Origin: Castanea sativa
Lineage: Eukaryota; Streptophyta; Magnoliopsida; Fagales; Fagaceae
NCBI RefSeq assembly: GCF_040712315.1
Contig: NC_134022.1
Location: forward strand, 4,588,001 to 4,652,000
Reading direction: 5' to 3'
Length of the DNA: 64,000 nucleotides
The position numbers were made by a program, and so were the translations under genes. The notes beneath the pieces were generated by a model, which searched no databases, was not told the DNA's origin, and saw only the letters and a list, made by a program, of their open reading frames with translations. Shown here in pieces: positions 36,289 through 47,147 of the stretch. Position 1 is the first letter of the stretch; every line of letters starts with the position of its first letter.

Positions 36289-36828
36289 ACAGACAAAGGG
36301 AAGCAAGTTTTTTCCACCTTTGAGCTGGAACTGAAGAGTACCGAGGCTGGCAGCAGCTCCCTCCAAGACCCCCCTCCACAAGCTTAAGGCCTAGGATAGA
36401 ACTTTTTGTACTCCTCCCCTTTTTTTTGTATATGATTAATGAAGAACAGTTTTATTCAACTTTCATTCATGTTGTATTTGTTTTACTTTATTCTTTTTGT
36501 GCTTGTCATGAAAGTTCTCACTAATAAATAGTTAAAGGGAGAACAGAATAAGTAAGTCTAACTCCACCAATCAAACAACTATAACTTCAAAACAGCCGTA
36601 TAACTCAGCTTGGTCATTAATCAATGCCTTAGTTAAAAGACCCATATGATGGTTGAACCTTTGTAATGTGAAGTATTACTCTCAGTAGGATGTCAGGTCC
36701 AAGGGTTATTCCTTGCAAAAATTTATTTAAAACTTAATGATATAGAACTTAAGATCTAAGTTAACGAATAGTAAAATAGTGATTTCCACAAAGCATGTGA
36801 TAAGAATAAGAACAGTAACTGAGATAAC

Positions 36829-37503
36829 AATTTCCACAAGGTTTGTGGTCCGAGGACCATACTTAAACAAATTTCTGTTTGACACTTAAGAATAGTAACT
36901 TCAAATGTTAATTTTCCCAAAGTAGGAGGTCCGAGGACCCGGCATAACTAAGGTTCTGTTTAACAAATGACAAGATATCAATTTCCACAAGGTTTGTGGT
37001 CCGAAGACCATACTTAACTAAGTTTCTGTTTGACACTTAATAATAGTAACTTCAAATGTTAATTTTCCCAAAGTAGGAGGTCCGAGGACCCGGCATAACT
37101 AAGGTTCTGTTTAACAAATGACAAGATATCAATTTCCACAAGGTTTGTGGTCCGAGGACCATACTTAACCAAGTTTCTGTTTGACACTTAATAATAGTAA
37201 CTTCAAATGTTAATTTTCCCATAGTAGGAGGTCCGAGGACCCGGCATAACTAAGGTTCTGTTTAACAAATGACAATATATCAATTTCCACAAGGTTTGTG
37301 GTCCGAGGACCATACTTAACCAAGTTTCTGTTTGACACTTAATAATAGTAACTTCAAATGTTAATTTTCCCAAAGTAGGAGGTCCGAGAACCCGGCATAA
37401 CTAAGGTTCTGTTTAACAAATAACAAGATATCAATTTCCACAAGGTTTTTGGTCCGAGGACCATACTTAACCAAGTTTCTGTTTGACACTTAATAATAGT
37501 AAC
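36829..37503. repeat. 151-bp tandem array inside the gypsy element, about 4.5 copies
   Basis: Starts of AATTTCCACAAGGTTT at 36829, 36980, 37131, 37282 and 37432 give a period of 150-151 bp. Each unit holds two copies of GGTCCGAGGACC or a close variant, itself an inverted GGTCC/GGACC pair. Units are highly similar. The array sits between the end of the antisense ORF and the end of pol. Confidence 0.93.
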
Positions 37504-37589
37504 TATAAGCCCCTAAGGTATTTATAACTTTGAACTACTAGCTAACAAAAGCACATTTTATTAATAATAATACCTTCGAAGGTTATTTA

Positions 37590-38760
37590 CATTCCATGAG
37601 TGTGGTACAATTCTTTCATCTAGGTCAGCTAGCCGATATGACCCTATGCCTGCTACTGAAACAATGCGATAGGGGCCTTCCCAGTTTGGTCCTAGCTTAC
37701 CCCAAGCTGGGTTCTTAGAAGTGCCCACAACTTTTTCTTAATATAAGATCCCCAGGAGCGAGTGGTCTTAGTTTCACGTGGGCATCATATCCCCGTTTAA
37801 GCTTCTGTTGAAAATAAGCTATTTGGACCATAGCTGCCTCCTCTCCAAGAGGCCATCGTTATTCTCTGGACTAAAAGAACTCGTCTTCAGGGTGGGAAAA
37901 CCAGATTCCAAAGGTATCACCGCCTCGGCTCCATAAGTCATAGAGAATGGCGTTTCTCCCGTGGACCTGCGCGGTGTAGTCCGATACGTCCACAGAACAT
38001 GTGGGAGCACTTCTACCCATCTGCCCTTCGCATCGTCCAACCTTTTCTTCAGCCCACTGACTATGACCTTGTTAACGGCCTCGGTTTGCCCATTTTCCTG
38101 AGGATAATCTGGGGTGGAGTATCTATTTATGATACCCATGTCACCACAATATTTCCTAAAAGCCTTGCTGTCGAATTGAACGCCATTGTCTGAGATAAGT
38201 GTGTGTGGTATACTGAATCTAGTGACGATGTTTTTCCAGACAAACTTCTTGGAATCAACATCTCTGATATTTGCTAAGGGCTCGGCCTCAACCCATTTAG
38301 TGAAATAGTCTGTCCCCACGAGAAGCCATCTTTTGTTTCCTGCAGCCCTCGGAAATGGCCCCACTATGTCCAATCCCCATTGTGCAAAAGGCCAAGGACT
38401 GGAGAGAGGGTTGAGAGCCCCTCCAGGTTGATGAATATTAGGGGCGAACCTTTGGCATTGATCACACTTTCGAGCATAATCCTGAGCTTCCCTCTGCATA
38501 TTGGACCACTAATAACCCTGAGTCAGAGCTCTGTGGGCTAAGGACCTTCCCCCGGTGTGGCTCCCACAAATCCCTTCATGCAGTTCTTCCAAAAGTGCCT
38601 CCGTTGATTCAGGATGCACACACAACAAGTATGGTCCAGAGAAGGACCATTTATACAGTTTCTGGTCCTCGGACAACCAGAAACGTGGCGCCTTTCGACG
38701 TATCTTATCTGCTTCAAATTTGTCCTCGGGAAGGATGTCACTCTTAAGAAAAGATATAAC
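37590..38760 (-). pseudogene. gypsy integrase remnant
   Basis: The zinc-binding part lies near 38510-38600 (a His of LHEGICGSHTGG and a CDQCQRF Cys pair at about 38460). The catalytic core (38499-37819) shows the three acidic residues in GLDIVGP, LISDNGVQF and PQENGQTEA. Stops at 38509-38511 and 37819-37821 break the frame, and the C-terminal part to about 37590 continues after frame changes. In an intact element it would insert the cDNA into the chromosome. Confidence 0.9.
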
Positions 38761-38869
38761 CGGGTCAATCCAACTAGGTCTAGGCCTTATCAGATGAATG
38801 TGAACTGCGCTAACAATGGTAAGAGTTGGCTTTAGCAAATCCTCCACGAGGATAATCCTGGGCAAACCC

Positions 38870-39429
38870 TGAGCCGAGGACGTTGCTAACGTAGCCAAAG
38901 AATCTGCATGGGTGTTTCCACTCCTAGAAATGTGAGCTAAGACGAAGGAGTCAAATTCAACTTGCTGACACTTGACCTGGGCCAAATATTCCTACATTTT
39001 GGGGTCTCTAGCCTCCATGGTCCCCATAACTTGGCCGACCACTAACTGAGAGTCCGAGAACACATGGATTTCCTTTCCACCCATCCTACGTACCATCTTC
39101 ATGCCCACCAAGACTGCTTCATACTCGGCCTCATTATTAGTAGCCGAGAACGCCAATCTCAAAAAAATTTCAAAGACAATCCCCTCAGGGGACATTAGGA
39201 CAAGTCCAACACCAGACCCTCTCTGATTAGCTATCCCATCCACATACACTTTCCAAGTCGGAGGTACTGCGGCTGTGATCACACCAACTGATTTTTCATC
39301 CATGCGCGCCTCTTTCAGAGTTTTTTCTAGCAATGGTTCGGTAAACTCTGCCACCAAGTCAGCGAGGACCTGCCCCTTCACCGAGGTGCGAGGCCTGTAT
39401 TTAACGTCAAAAGCTCCTAAAATGGTTCC
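38870..39429 (-). pseudogene. gypsy RNase H remnant
   Basis: Acidic residues appear in VYVDG, NNEAEYEA and FSDSQ, and the closing NTHADSLA motif is at about 38904. The frame is broken by stops at 39430-39432 and 38992-38994. The domain would degrade RNA in the RNA-DNA hybrid. Confidence 0.9.
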
Positions 39430-40831
39430 CTACTTTGCCACCCTACCAGAGTAATCGGCGCTGTGTAACACCGCCTTGAGAGGCAATTGGGTCAGAACCA
39501 CCACAGTGTGAGACTGAAAATAATGAGGAAGCTTGCGCGTGGCATGAACTATGGCCAGAAGTGATTTCTCCAAGAGTAGATAACGCATCTCGGCCTCATT
39601 CAAAGACTTACTAACGTAGTAGATCGGTCTTTGCACCCCGCTTTCATTCCTTATAAGGACCAGGCTGATCGCGTGGACGGCCACTGCCAGATAAGCAAAC
39701 AAGACCTTGTCCGCCTCGGGGCGAGACAAAATGGGTGGCCGAGAAAGATATTGCTTAGGCTGTTGGAAAGCTAACACGCAGTCCTCGGTCCATTGAAACC
39801 CTTTCCACTTATTCAATAATTGGAAGAAAGGACGGCATCGGTCAGCTGACCGAGAGATAAACATATTCAATGCAGCAATCATTCCGGTCAATTTCTGGAT
39901 CTCTTTTGGGTTCCGAGGCGGCTGCAAATCCTGAATAGCCTTGACCTGCGCTGGGTTCACCTCTATGCCTCTGTGAGTAATCATATACCCCAGGAACTTT
40001 CCAGATCCCATGCCAAAAGAGCACTTTGAGGCGTTAAGGTGCAACTTGTACTTTCTTAGCACCTGAAAGGTGTCGGCTAGATCTTTGACGTGTGAAGGTA
40101 TTGTTTTGCTCTTCACCACCATATCATCTACATACACCTCAATGGTCTTTCCTAGTTGCTGTTCAAATATTCTGGTCATCATTCTTTGGTAGGTAGCCTC
40201 AGCATTCTTCAATCCAAATGGCATGACCTTATAGTGGTAGTTCCCTGTTGGAGTAATAAAAGCGGTCTTCTTTTGATCCTCTAATGCTAATGGAATCTGA
40301 TGGTAACCCTGGAAGGCATCCAAAAAACTCATTCGAGGATGTCCGACAGTGGCATCCACCAGTTGATCAATACGCGGCATTGGGAACGAATCCTTGGGGC
40401 AGGCCTTATTCAAATCTGTGAAGTCCACACATACTCTCCACACATACTCTCCACGTTCCATTCTTCTTTTTAACCACAACCGTATGCGCCAACCATTCGG
40501 GGTAGAAAACTTCTTTAATAGCCCCAGCCCTCTTGAGTTTGAGCACCTCTTCCTTCACAGCCTCGGAATGTTCTTTGGAAGAACGCCGAGGTGGCTGCCT
40601 TTTCGGAACAATGGCAGGGTTGACGTTTAGACGATGACAAATGAAGCTCGGATCTACGCCTGGAGCCTCATAAGGGTCCCACGCAAAAACATCAATATTG
40701 TCCTTCAGAAATTCCAACAACTCCATCTTCTCTTGGTGTGACAAACGTATGCCAACTTGGAAGAACCTCTCTGGGTCATCTGCTATAAAAAACTTCTCTA
40801 ACTCCTCACAAACAGCCTCCTCTCCTGTCAC
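39430..40831 (-). pseudogene. gypsy reverse transcriptase remnant
   Basis: The polymerase motif YVDD is at 40120-40134 (minus strand). Upstream are DFTDLNKACPKD, FLDAFQGYHQI and MPFGLKNAEATYQ, typical of plant gypsy RT. A 13-bp direct duplication at 40427-40452 shifts the frame just before DFTDLN, so two overlapping frames (40831-40406 and 40479-39430) cover the domain. Together they show the full fold, but the gene is dead as it stands. Confidence 0.93.
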
Positions 40832-41640
40832 CGCTCCAGGTGCATCCGGAGCTGTTAATTGCTATGACTCTTGGATGGGCAAAGCTGATGACTCAGCTTC
40901 TGTCTGATGAAGCACTACGGCCGATATGCATTGCCTGGCCACCGATTGGTTGCCGAGGATTTTCTCAACATACTCCCCTGAGGGGAACTTAACCTTAACA
41001 TGCAAGGTAGAGGAGACAGCTCCCAGAGCGTGCAGCCATGGCCTGGCGAGGATGGCTGTATATGTGGAGTACGCGTCGACCACAATGAAATCCACCTCAA
41101 CCAATTCTGAGCCGGATTGGACGGGCAAACGAATCTATCCCTTTGGCACAACGGCCCTTCCTTTCAAGCTTATGAGTGGCGAGTCATAAGGAGTAAGATC
41201 TTCCAACTTCAACCTTAGCCCCTTAAATAAATCAGGGTACATGATATCTGCACCGCTGCCCTGATCAATTATCACTCTCTTCACATCATAACTCCCTATC
41301 CTGAGAGTGACCACAAGAGCGTCATCATGGGGTTGGATGGTACCAACCTTATCCTCCTCCGAGAATCCCAAGACGGGTAAAGTCACCTTCAACCTCTTCG
41401 GCCTGCAGCCTGCCTCCTCGGCCTGCGAATGGGAAACCGCCATCACCCTAGTGGGACCCGAGCCGGTCTTGCCAGGTGCAGCGAAGATAACATTAATTGT
41501 CCCCAACGCTGGCCGAGATGGATTATTCTTCTGATTGTTTGAGCCAGCTTGACTGCCCTGCCCAGTAGGCTGACACAAGTGTTGCTTCAGTTTTCCTTCA
41601 CTGACAAGCTGCTCCAAGTGGTTCCAAAGGGTCCAACAAT
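40832..41640 (-). pseudogene. gypsy aspartic protease remnant
   Basis: Motif VIIDQGSGADIMY (near 41250) is the D-x-G-S-x-A-D form of the protease centre seen in this lineage. ILARPWLHALGA downstream is the matching C-terminal part. Stops at 41135-41137 and 40862-40864 interrupt the frame. Confidence 0.8.
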
Positions 41641-42703
41641 TCTCGGTAGTGTGGCCCACGTCCTAATGGTACTGACAAAAGAGATTCTGATTCCTCTTCG
41701 CAGGGTCTCCTGCCATCTTACTAGGTCACCTAAAGAAGGGCTCCTTACGAACTTTCTCCAGTAATTGGTGTACTGGTTCTCGGAACACAGTGTTCACGGC
41801 CTGAGTTGCTGCCGAGCCGGATTGACCGATATAATCTCTCCTCGGCTTGTTGTTGTGGTATCTGTCCGACCTGAAATCCCTTCTCTCCTGCGGGATAACC
41901 TTCTCCTTTCCCTTTCCTTACTGCTGGTCTTCCTCTACCCTTTTGTATTCATCAATACGATCCATGAGGCGACGTACGCTGCGGACGGGCTTTTTAGTCA
42001 AAGACTTTCTCAAGTCGTGCTCAGTAGGAAGACCTACCTTAAAGGTATTGAGCGCCACCTCATCAAAGTCACCATCTATTTCATTAAACATCTCCCAATA
42101 CCGGTCGGAATATGCTTTCAACGTCTCCCCTTCCCTCATGGTCATAGATAGCAGCGAGTCCAATGGCCGAAGTACCCTGCTACAAGTAATGAACCGCGAA
42201 GCGAATGCTCTAGTGAGCTCCCCAAACGAACCTATAGACCCCGATTTAAGGCCGTTGAACCACCTCATAGCAACAGGTCCCAAGCTAGAGGGGAAAACTT
42301 TACACATCAGGGTCTCGTTATGAGAGTGCACCGCCATCCTCTGGTTAAAGTGACTCACGTGCTCCACCGGATCAGTCCGGCCATTGTAGATGGTAAAGGT
42401 GGGCTGAGTAAACCTCCTGGGAAGCCTCCATTTCTCAATCCTCTGTGAAAATGGAGATTTGGAGAGTTGGTGCAACGCCCGACTCATAGCATCGTTCCCT
42501 AAGCCCCTAGAAGGAAGCTTCTTGCGTTTGCGAGCTGGCTGGTCGTCCTCCTCACCAGACGACATTGCACTGGGGGGTGAGCATGACCTTGAGCCGTAGC
42601 TACCTCCTCGGACCTCCTCTGAGGAAGGATTAGATGAGGACGGTGAAGACCTACGTTTGGCGCGGCGTAGCTTTCTCTTCAAACGATTAATCTCCTTCTG
42701 CAT
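41641..42703 (-). pseudogene. gypsy gag remnant
   Basis: A basic N-terminal part (KRKLRRAKRR) and a Ser/acidic stretch precede a retrotransposon gag domain (about 42360-41950, with MRWFNGL and FASRF). A zinc-knuckle-like C-x2-H...G-H-x4-C lies near 41640-41670. Three in-frame stops lie at 41918-41920, 41726-41728 and 41663-41665. The true start may be upstream of 42703, since the same frame is open to about 42890. Confidence 0.85.
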
Positions 42704-42903
42704 GGCTTTAGCACCATCCTCATGGGTGGTGCTACCCCCACCATGAGTATGGCTAGCCCCGGAGTATTCTGTATGGACACTTCCCTCACAATCCCTTCGA
42801 CGCTCAAGACGCTCGAAAAGATCCTCCGGTTGTGATCCCTGTGACTCTACATGGTGAGAACCCAGGCCTGCTATAGTATCCCAACTCCTTCTAGACTAGA
42901 TTT

Positions 42904-42919
42904 CCCACAGACGGCGCCA
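42904..42919 (-). other. Primer-binding site of the gypsy element
   Basis: On the minus strand, two bases after the LTR end, the sequence reads TGGCGCCGTCTGTGGG. The first nine bases match the complement of the 3' end of plant tRNA-Asp (TGGCGCCGT); later matches are partial (about 12 of 16). Confidence 0.8.
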
Positions 42920-42921
42920 AT

Positions 42922-43674
42922 TGTAAGTGCACAATTGCACCTGGACCCAAAGACAATTACGGGCTCAGGCCCAATGAGCCTTAAACAATAAAATTTGTAG
43001 AGTGTGGGCTTGAAATCTAGGTTTGAGGTAACGAGAACTTGATAACAGGCTAAGAGTTACAAACACTTGTAAATAACAAATGATAATTGCAAATAGACCT
43101 CTTCGGACGTAAGCCGAGGACTACTTCTGTATTATTTCTCTTTCTCTCTTAAAAGTTACAATTCTTAATTTCTTTCTTTGTTACCGACCCCTTTTCTCTG
43201 GCGTCCATCCCCCTTAAATACTTCTTTTTCTAATGCTTTATCCACGTGTTGCTCCAACCCCCTCCCCCTTAGATATTTCTTTTCTTAGTGCCTTTGAATA
43301 GTGACCAGAAGTTTCAGTTCTACTGTTTAGGGGTCACTTCCCCATTAATGCGGCCAGGGAGGTAGGTGCAGAGTCTTTAATGTGGAGGTGGCAGCCTTTT
43401 CTTTTGGTATTTTTCTAACACCGGTGTATCTCGAAGGTTCAGGGTTTCCCCCTTTAACCATTAGTCTTTCCAGAGTTGTGCCTTGACCTTCATAATGAAG
43501 CTCTGAGTTCTCTTGGATCTATCCGAGGAGAAGCTCGCCCTCGGCTGTATCCCCGGACCCTCGGCATATGGGCCAATTCGTAGAGTTAACAAATTCTTAA
43601 TTCTGGAGCAGGTCGGCCCTCCATGCTACAGTCCAAAGGCCCATATGCCCACTTGGGTCTTTTTACTCCCCACA
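42922..43674 (-). repeat. 5' LTR of the gypsy element
   Basis: 753 bp, the same length as its partner at 32615-33367. Next to the PBS, hence the 5' LTR of the minus-strand element. Confidence 0.95.
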
Positions 43675-44202
43675 ACTATAATATTAGGTATAATTTGTCT
43701 TTTATATTTGATATTTGGAGTTGTATTCATATCCCGATATAATTTGGATGGCAAAAGTAGGACTAAGAGATGGTAGTAGGCAATATGTAAGTTTGTAGTA
43801 AGCAGGACCGGCTCAATAACTTTGAAGCCTTAGGCGAAAATTTTAAATGAAAATTGTAAGAGGGGTCTTTTTATATTTAGATATTTATTGAATTTATTTA
43901 TTTATTTATTTATTTTTATTTAAATTTTTTTTTTTGAGATGCAAACTTACTAATTAAGTTTTTGTATTTGGCTTCCTCTAACATTTCTTTTTCAATTGAT
44001 AATATGTCTAATCCACATAATCTTTCTTATGACATAGTAAACCTTAAATAAGATTTTATTAATTTTAGATTTGAAAATTTTTCTTTTTGCCGATGCAACT
44101 ATAACAAGTATTGTTAGTAATATTCTATAAACAATATATGCATTTAGAAAAGAATCTAGCCTTTTTAAATAATTAAGTATATTAATTGGAGTATTTTCAT
44201 CT

Positions 44203-44320
44203 TCTTTTTTTTTTTAGAGAGAGTTTCGACTTATAACATCTGCTCCTAGTTATAATTCTTTATCATCATACTAAAACACCAATCAGTTTTTTGTGTAGGC
44301 GGGGATTGAACCCCGCCTAT
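44203..44320 (-). mobile_element. 5'-truncated tRNA-derived SINE, copy A
   Basis: On the minus strand it starts ATAGGCGGGGTTCAATCCCC (B-box region) and ends in AAACTCTCTC plus an A tail; the A-box part is missing. A 15-bp direct repeat GGAGTATTTTCATCT flanks it (44188-44202 and 44321-44335). Confidence 0.82.
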
Positions 44321-44395
44321 GGAGTATTTTCATCTATTTGCATAATTAAATACAATAAATTAGTGAAAGCTCAAATAGTGTAAAAGACTATAACT

Positions 44396-45401
44396 TGTTT
44401 AGACCCCAAATTTTAAAATACCGGCTTAATCGCTTTTACTCTAACTTATCTAAGTACGGAACAAGAGTAAATGAGACGCAATAATCGAAACAATTCTCTA
44501 ATGCCTAAGTATATACAACGAACAATAAATGTAAAACTTAAAGAGTAAGACAAGAGAGATGCAATTACAAGATAACACTGAGACGTGTTATGGAAGAGAA
44601 AACCGAAGAACTCAGCAAAAAACCTTTCTGCAACCCTCCAAGTCCAAATGATCCACTAGTGAATAAGCTGGAGTACAAGAATACCAAAAACGACCCTCCA
44701 AGCCTAATCTACCTAAAGTACTTGAGCCCTCCAAGCTCCAGCTACCAAAGGACTTCTCAGAGTCTTGACTTCATTAGGTTTCCAGATCCTGCAATAACGC
44801 CCAATTGCATCCGCCAAGCCTCACTGGCTTATTTTGGCAAATCCCCAGTGCTTCCCAAGCTCCAAATCACTCTCTATACTCTGAATATGTGTGATTTGTG
44901 TTTGGATTCAAATCTCCTCTCAAGATATAACAATTAGAGAGGGAAGGAAAAGGGACTTCAAAGATTTCTCACTTAAGGATGAGTAGTTCTCTCTAACAAG
45001 GTAGGTGTATTGTAAAAACCTCTTTTTAAGGTTTTCTTCTAAATAGACTCCTTACAATTTTGTGGATGATGAGAGTATATATAGTGGGGTAAAAAAGAGA
45101 AGAGGTCACACTTAAAATCCAACTGTTCAGTGTATCTTGCGGGTCATCTTGTGGGTTGGCCAAGTCACAAGTGACTAGCGAAAGACACTGACTATTGAAC
45201 TTCCTCATGTGCTCCTCACATGGCCTTTCAGGTGCTGCAGTTACGAGCCAAGTCTCGAAATCAACTGTCTTGAGCAATCTTCACCAACTTAGAACTAAAC
45301 CTATTACAAATAAATCTCACAAAATATAAGGAAATAAATTAATGAAATTACAACACTTTTTGTCATGGAATAAGCCAACATAAATGTTATGAAAAAAACC
45401 A
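44396..45401 (-). mobile_element. Solo LTR, copia-like, copy A (1,006 bp)
   Basis: The plus strand reads TGTTTAGACCCC...AAAAAACCA, with taact on both sides (44391-44395 and 45402-45406). On the minus strand it ends GGGGTCTAAACA, a typical copia-like LTR end, and has a CACTATATATACTC TATA box near 45075. The 115-residue plus-strand frame inside it is not a gene. Confidence 0.8.
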
Positions 45402-45990
45402 TAACTTAACAATTAGTATCACTATAATACAAATGAGTTGATATGATATACATCAAATTATTAATTGGTGTGATAATTCATAATAATTGATAAAGTAAAC
45501 AAGTAAAAGTCTAAAAGATAGTGTACAATTTATTGGGTGTGTGCCTATGCTATGAGTATACATTGAGATTTGAGTATGAGCCGTGAGTTATGTGTATGGG
45601 CCAGCTAGCCAGGTGTGAGCTGTGGTGTGGCCATGGTTTGTACCGTGCCAATTTGCCAGTGTGCTGTATTGTCATTAATTGTTGTCAACTATGTATGCAA
45701 TGGCAGTGTGCAGATTAAAAAATAAAAATAAAAATTTTTTTTCCTACAAGATAGAAATTCTACTCTAAACTAATTTAAGTGTATATGTGTGAAGCTTCTT
45801 TCTAATGACTTGAACACTGGCTCTTGCCCCCTACACCTCATAAATACTTATACTTATGGAGTAATTATCGCACCAATAGTGATACAATGGAGATTTTTTA
45901 ATCTCTTTTGTATTTTAAGATACAATGGGACATTTTTAATGTATTCTATTGACCAATAAAATGATTTTAAAAAAAATTCGTAATTAAAGT

Positions 45991-46031
<41 letters not shown>

Positions 46032-46400
46032 ATTTTTTTTACAAGTAGGGCCCTTATTTTATTTGGAAGTCTTAAGCAATTGCATCAGTTATATCTATAT
46101 TTGAGCTAGCCCTAGTAGTAAGTTCACGGGACCTACAATCACTTTATTCAAAAAAAAAATTAAACATGGGTCCCACAGTATTATTCACACATTTAAAAAT
46201 TATTTTGCTACAGTGTTTTCAGTTTTTAGCAAAATAAACTTTATCCAAACGGACCCTTAGTGTATTAATCTTCATTGCTTACTATTTTTTTCCCCATCTT
46301 TTCCAATTTTATAAAAAAAATTAAACCATCTAATGAGTGAAAATTTAAGAAAAGCAAACATTGAAAAATATTTTTAAAGAAAAAAAAGAAAAGAAAAGAT

Positions 46401-46710
46401 TCCTATTAAGAAAACATTTTCTGATGAAACAAGCAAATCCAAGGAGTTCGTGCTAAGAACAAGGCTTACGAAAAACACTGAGCATCTCCAGCTCAACTTT
46501 CGGTTGTGAAATGTTAAGACCTCATACAAGGTCAAGTTGTGTTTCATTAGCACGCAAAGGCATCGATCATTTGTTCCTTCTGGTCTAAAGGTTTGAAGGC
46601 TATAAATGGTAAAAGCTAGAGAACTCATTGGTAGATTGTCACTTCATGATGGATCGTAGGAGACTAGAAGTATTTGATCAGTCGGTTTCATAAGACCGTC
46701 TTTTCCCTTC
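46401..46710. other. Unusually conserved block, copy B
   Basis: Partner of 31021-31330; see that entry. The same 84-residue minus-strand frame is open at 46374-46628. Confidence 0.5.
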
Positions 46711-46816
46711 ATATATATAAATTAGTAGGTACACTAAAAGGATTGTTGAAATGGTTCACCCAACCAATAAAATATGGTCATCTATGCAAGTGTGGTGAGC
46801 TAGCTTCCTGATTAGC

Positions 46817-46821
<5 letters not shown>

Positions 46822-46893
<72 letters not shown>
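46822..46893. repeat. (TA)n microsatellite, expanded in copy B
   Basis: About 36 TA units; the matching tract in copy A (31443-31468) has about 13. Confidence 0.95.
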
Positions 46894-46897
<4 letters not shown>

Positions 46898-47004
46898 AAT
46901 ATTAGCAGGTAATGTCACATTTGCATATGTATATATGACGGTCTTTTATTAGTAGGGAAGACTATTTTAGCAGTCTTCATGGTGAACTTAATGAGTTTTT
47001 GTAT

Positions 47005-47147
47005 AGTGAGTTCGAGTTAGCTCAACTAATAAAGTCTTTGATAGTTGAATAAGAAATTTGGAGTTCAATTTCTGCCTACATAAAAAACTAACTGATGTCA
47101 TGGTTTGATGATAAAGAGCTATTATTAAAGGTGAACGACATAGATTG
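47005..47147 (+). mobile_element. tRNA-derived SINE, copy B
   Basis: Partner of 31581-31738. Its 3' end is cut by the deletion that removed about 220 bp from copy B. Confidence 0.65.

Larger units (their letters stand above)
32615..43674 (-). mobile_element. Ty3-gypsy LTR retrotransposon, Tat-type, 11,060 bp
   Basis: Two 753-bp LTRs (32615-33367, 42922-43674) bound the element, and actat flanks it at 32610-32614 and 43675-43679. On the minus strand the order is PBS, gag, protease, RT, RNase H, integrase: gypsy order. Between pol and the 3' LTR lie a 151-bp tandem array and an extra gene on the opposite strand, both traits of the Tat lineage. The coding frames carry multiple stops and a frameshift, so it is not autonomous. 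The LTRs differ at about 15 sites without gaps (about 2 percent), nearly all transitions. Confidence 0.95.
43803..46114. mobile_element. hAT-like non-autonomous element, copy A
   Basis: CAGGACCGGCTCAA at 43803 and TAGGGCTAGCTCAA read inward from 46114 are inverted ends of hAT type (C/T-AGG start). GTAGTAAG flanks both sides (43795-43802 and 46115-46122), an exact 8-bp target duplication. Inside are a SINE (44203-44320) and a solo LTR (44396-45401). No transposase is present. Confidence 0.85.
30753..46122. repeat. Tandem duplication, copy A (about 4.3 kb plus gypsy insertion)
   Basis: From 30753 the sequence runs parallel to 46123 onward, and this ends at 46122, where the second copy starts. 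Without the 11,065 bp of gypsy element and its target duplication the unit is about 4,305 bp. It holds half a MITE, a conserved 310-bp block, a SINE, and a hAT element with an inner SINE and solo LTR. A and B differ by about 7-9 percent by eye in most parts. Confidence 0.9.

Noticed and set aside
36829..37503. Regular 151-bp repeats considered as a CRISPR-like array
   Set aside because: The units are contiguous with no unique spacers, and the source is a plant genome inside a retrotransposon.
44590..44937. 115-residue frame, with a 132-residue partner at 48705-49103
   Set aside because: Both lie inside the solo LTRs, the frames differ in start and end, and the Pro/Ser-rich translation is what this LTR gives in that phase.
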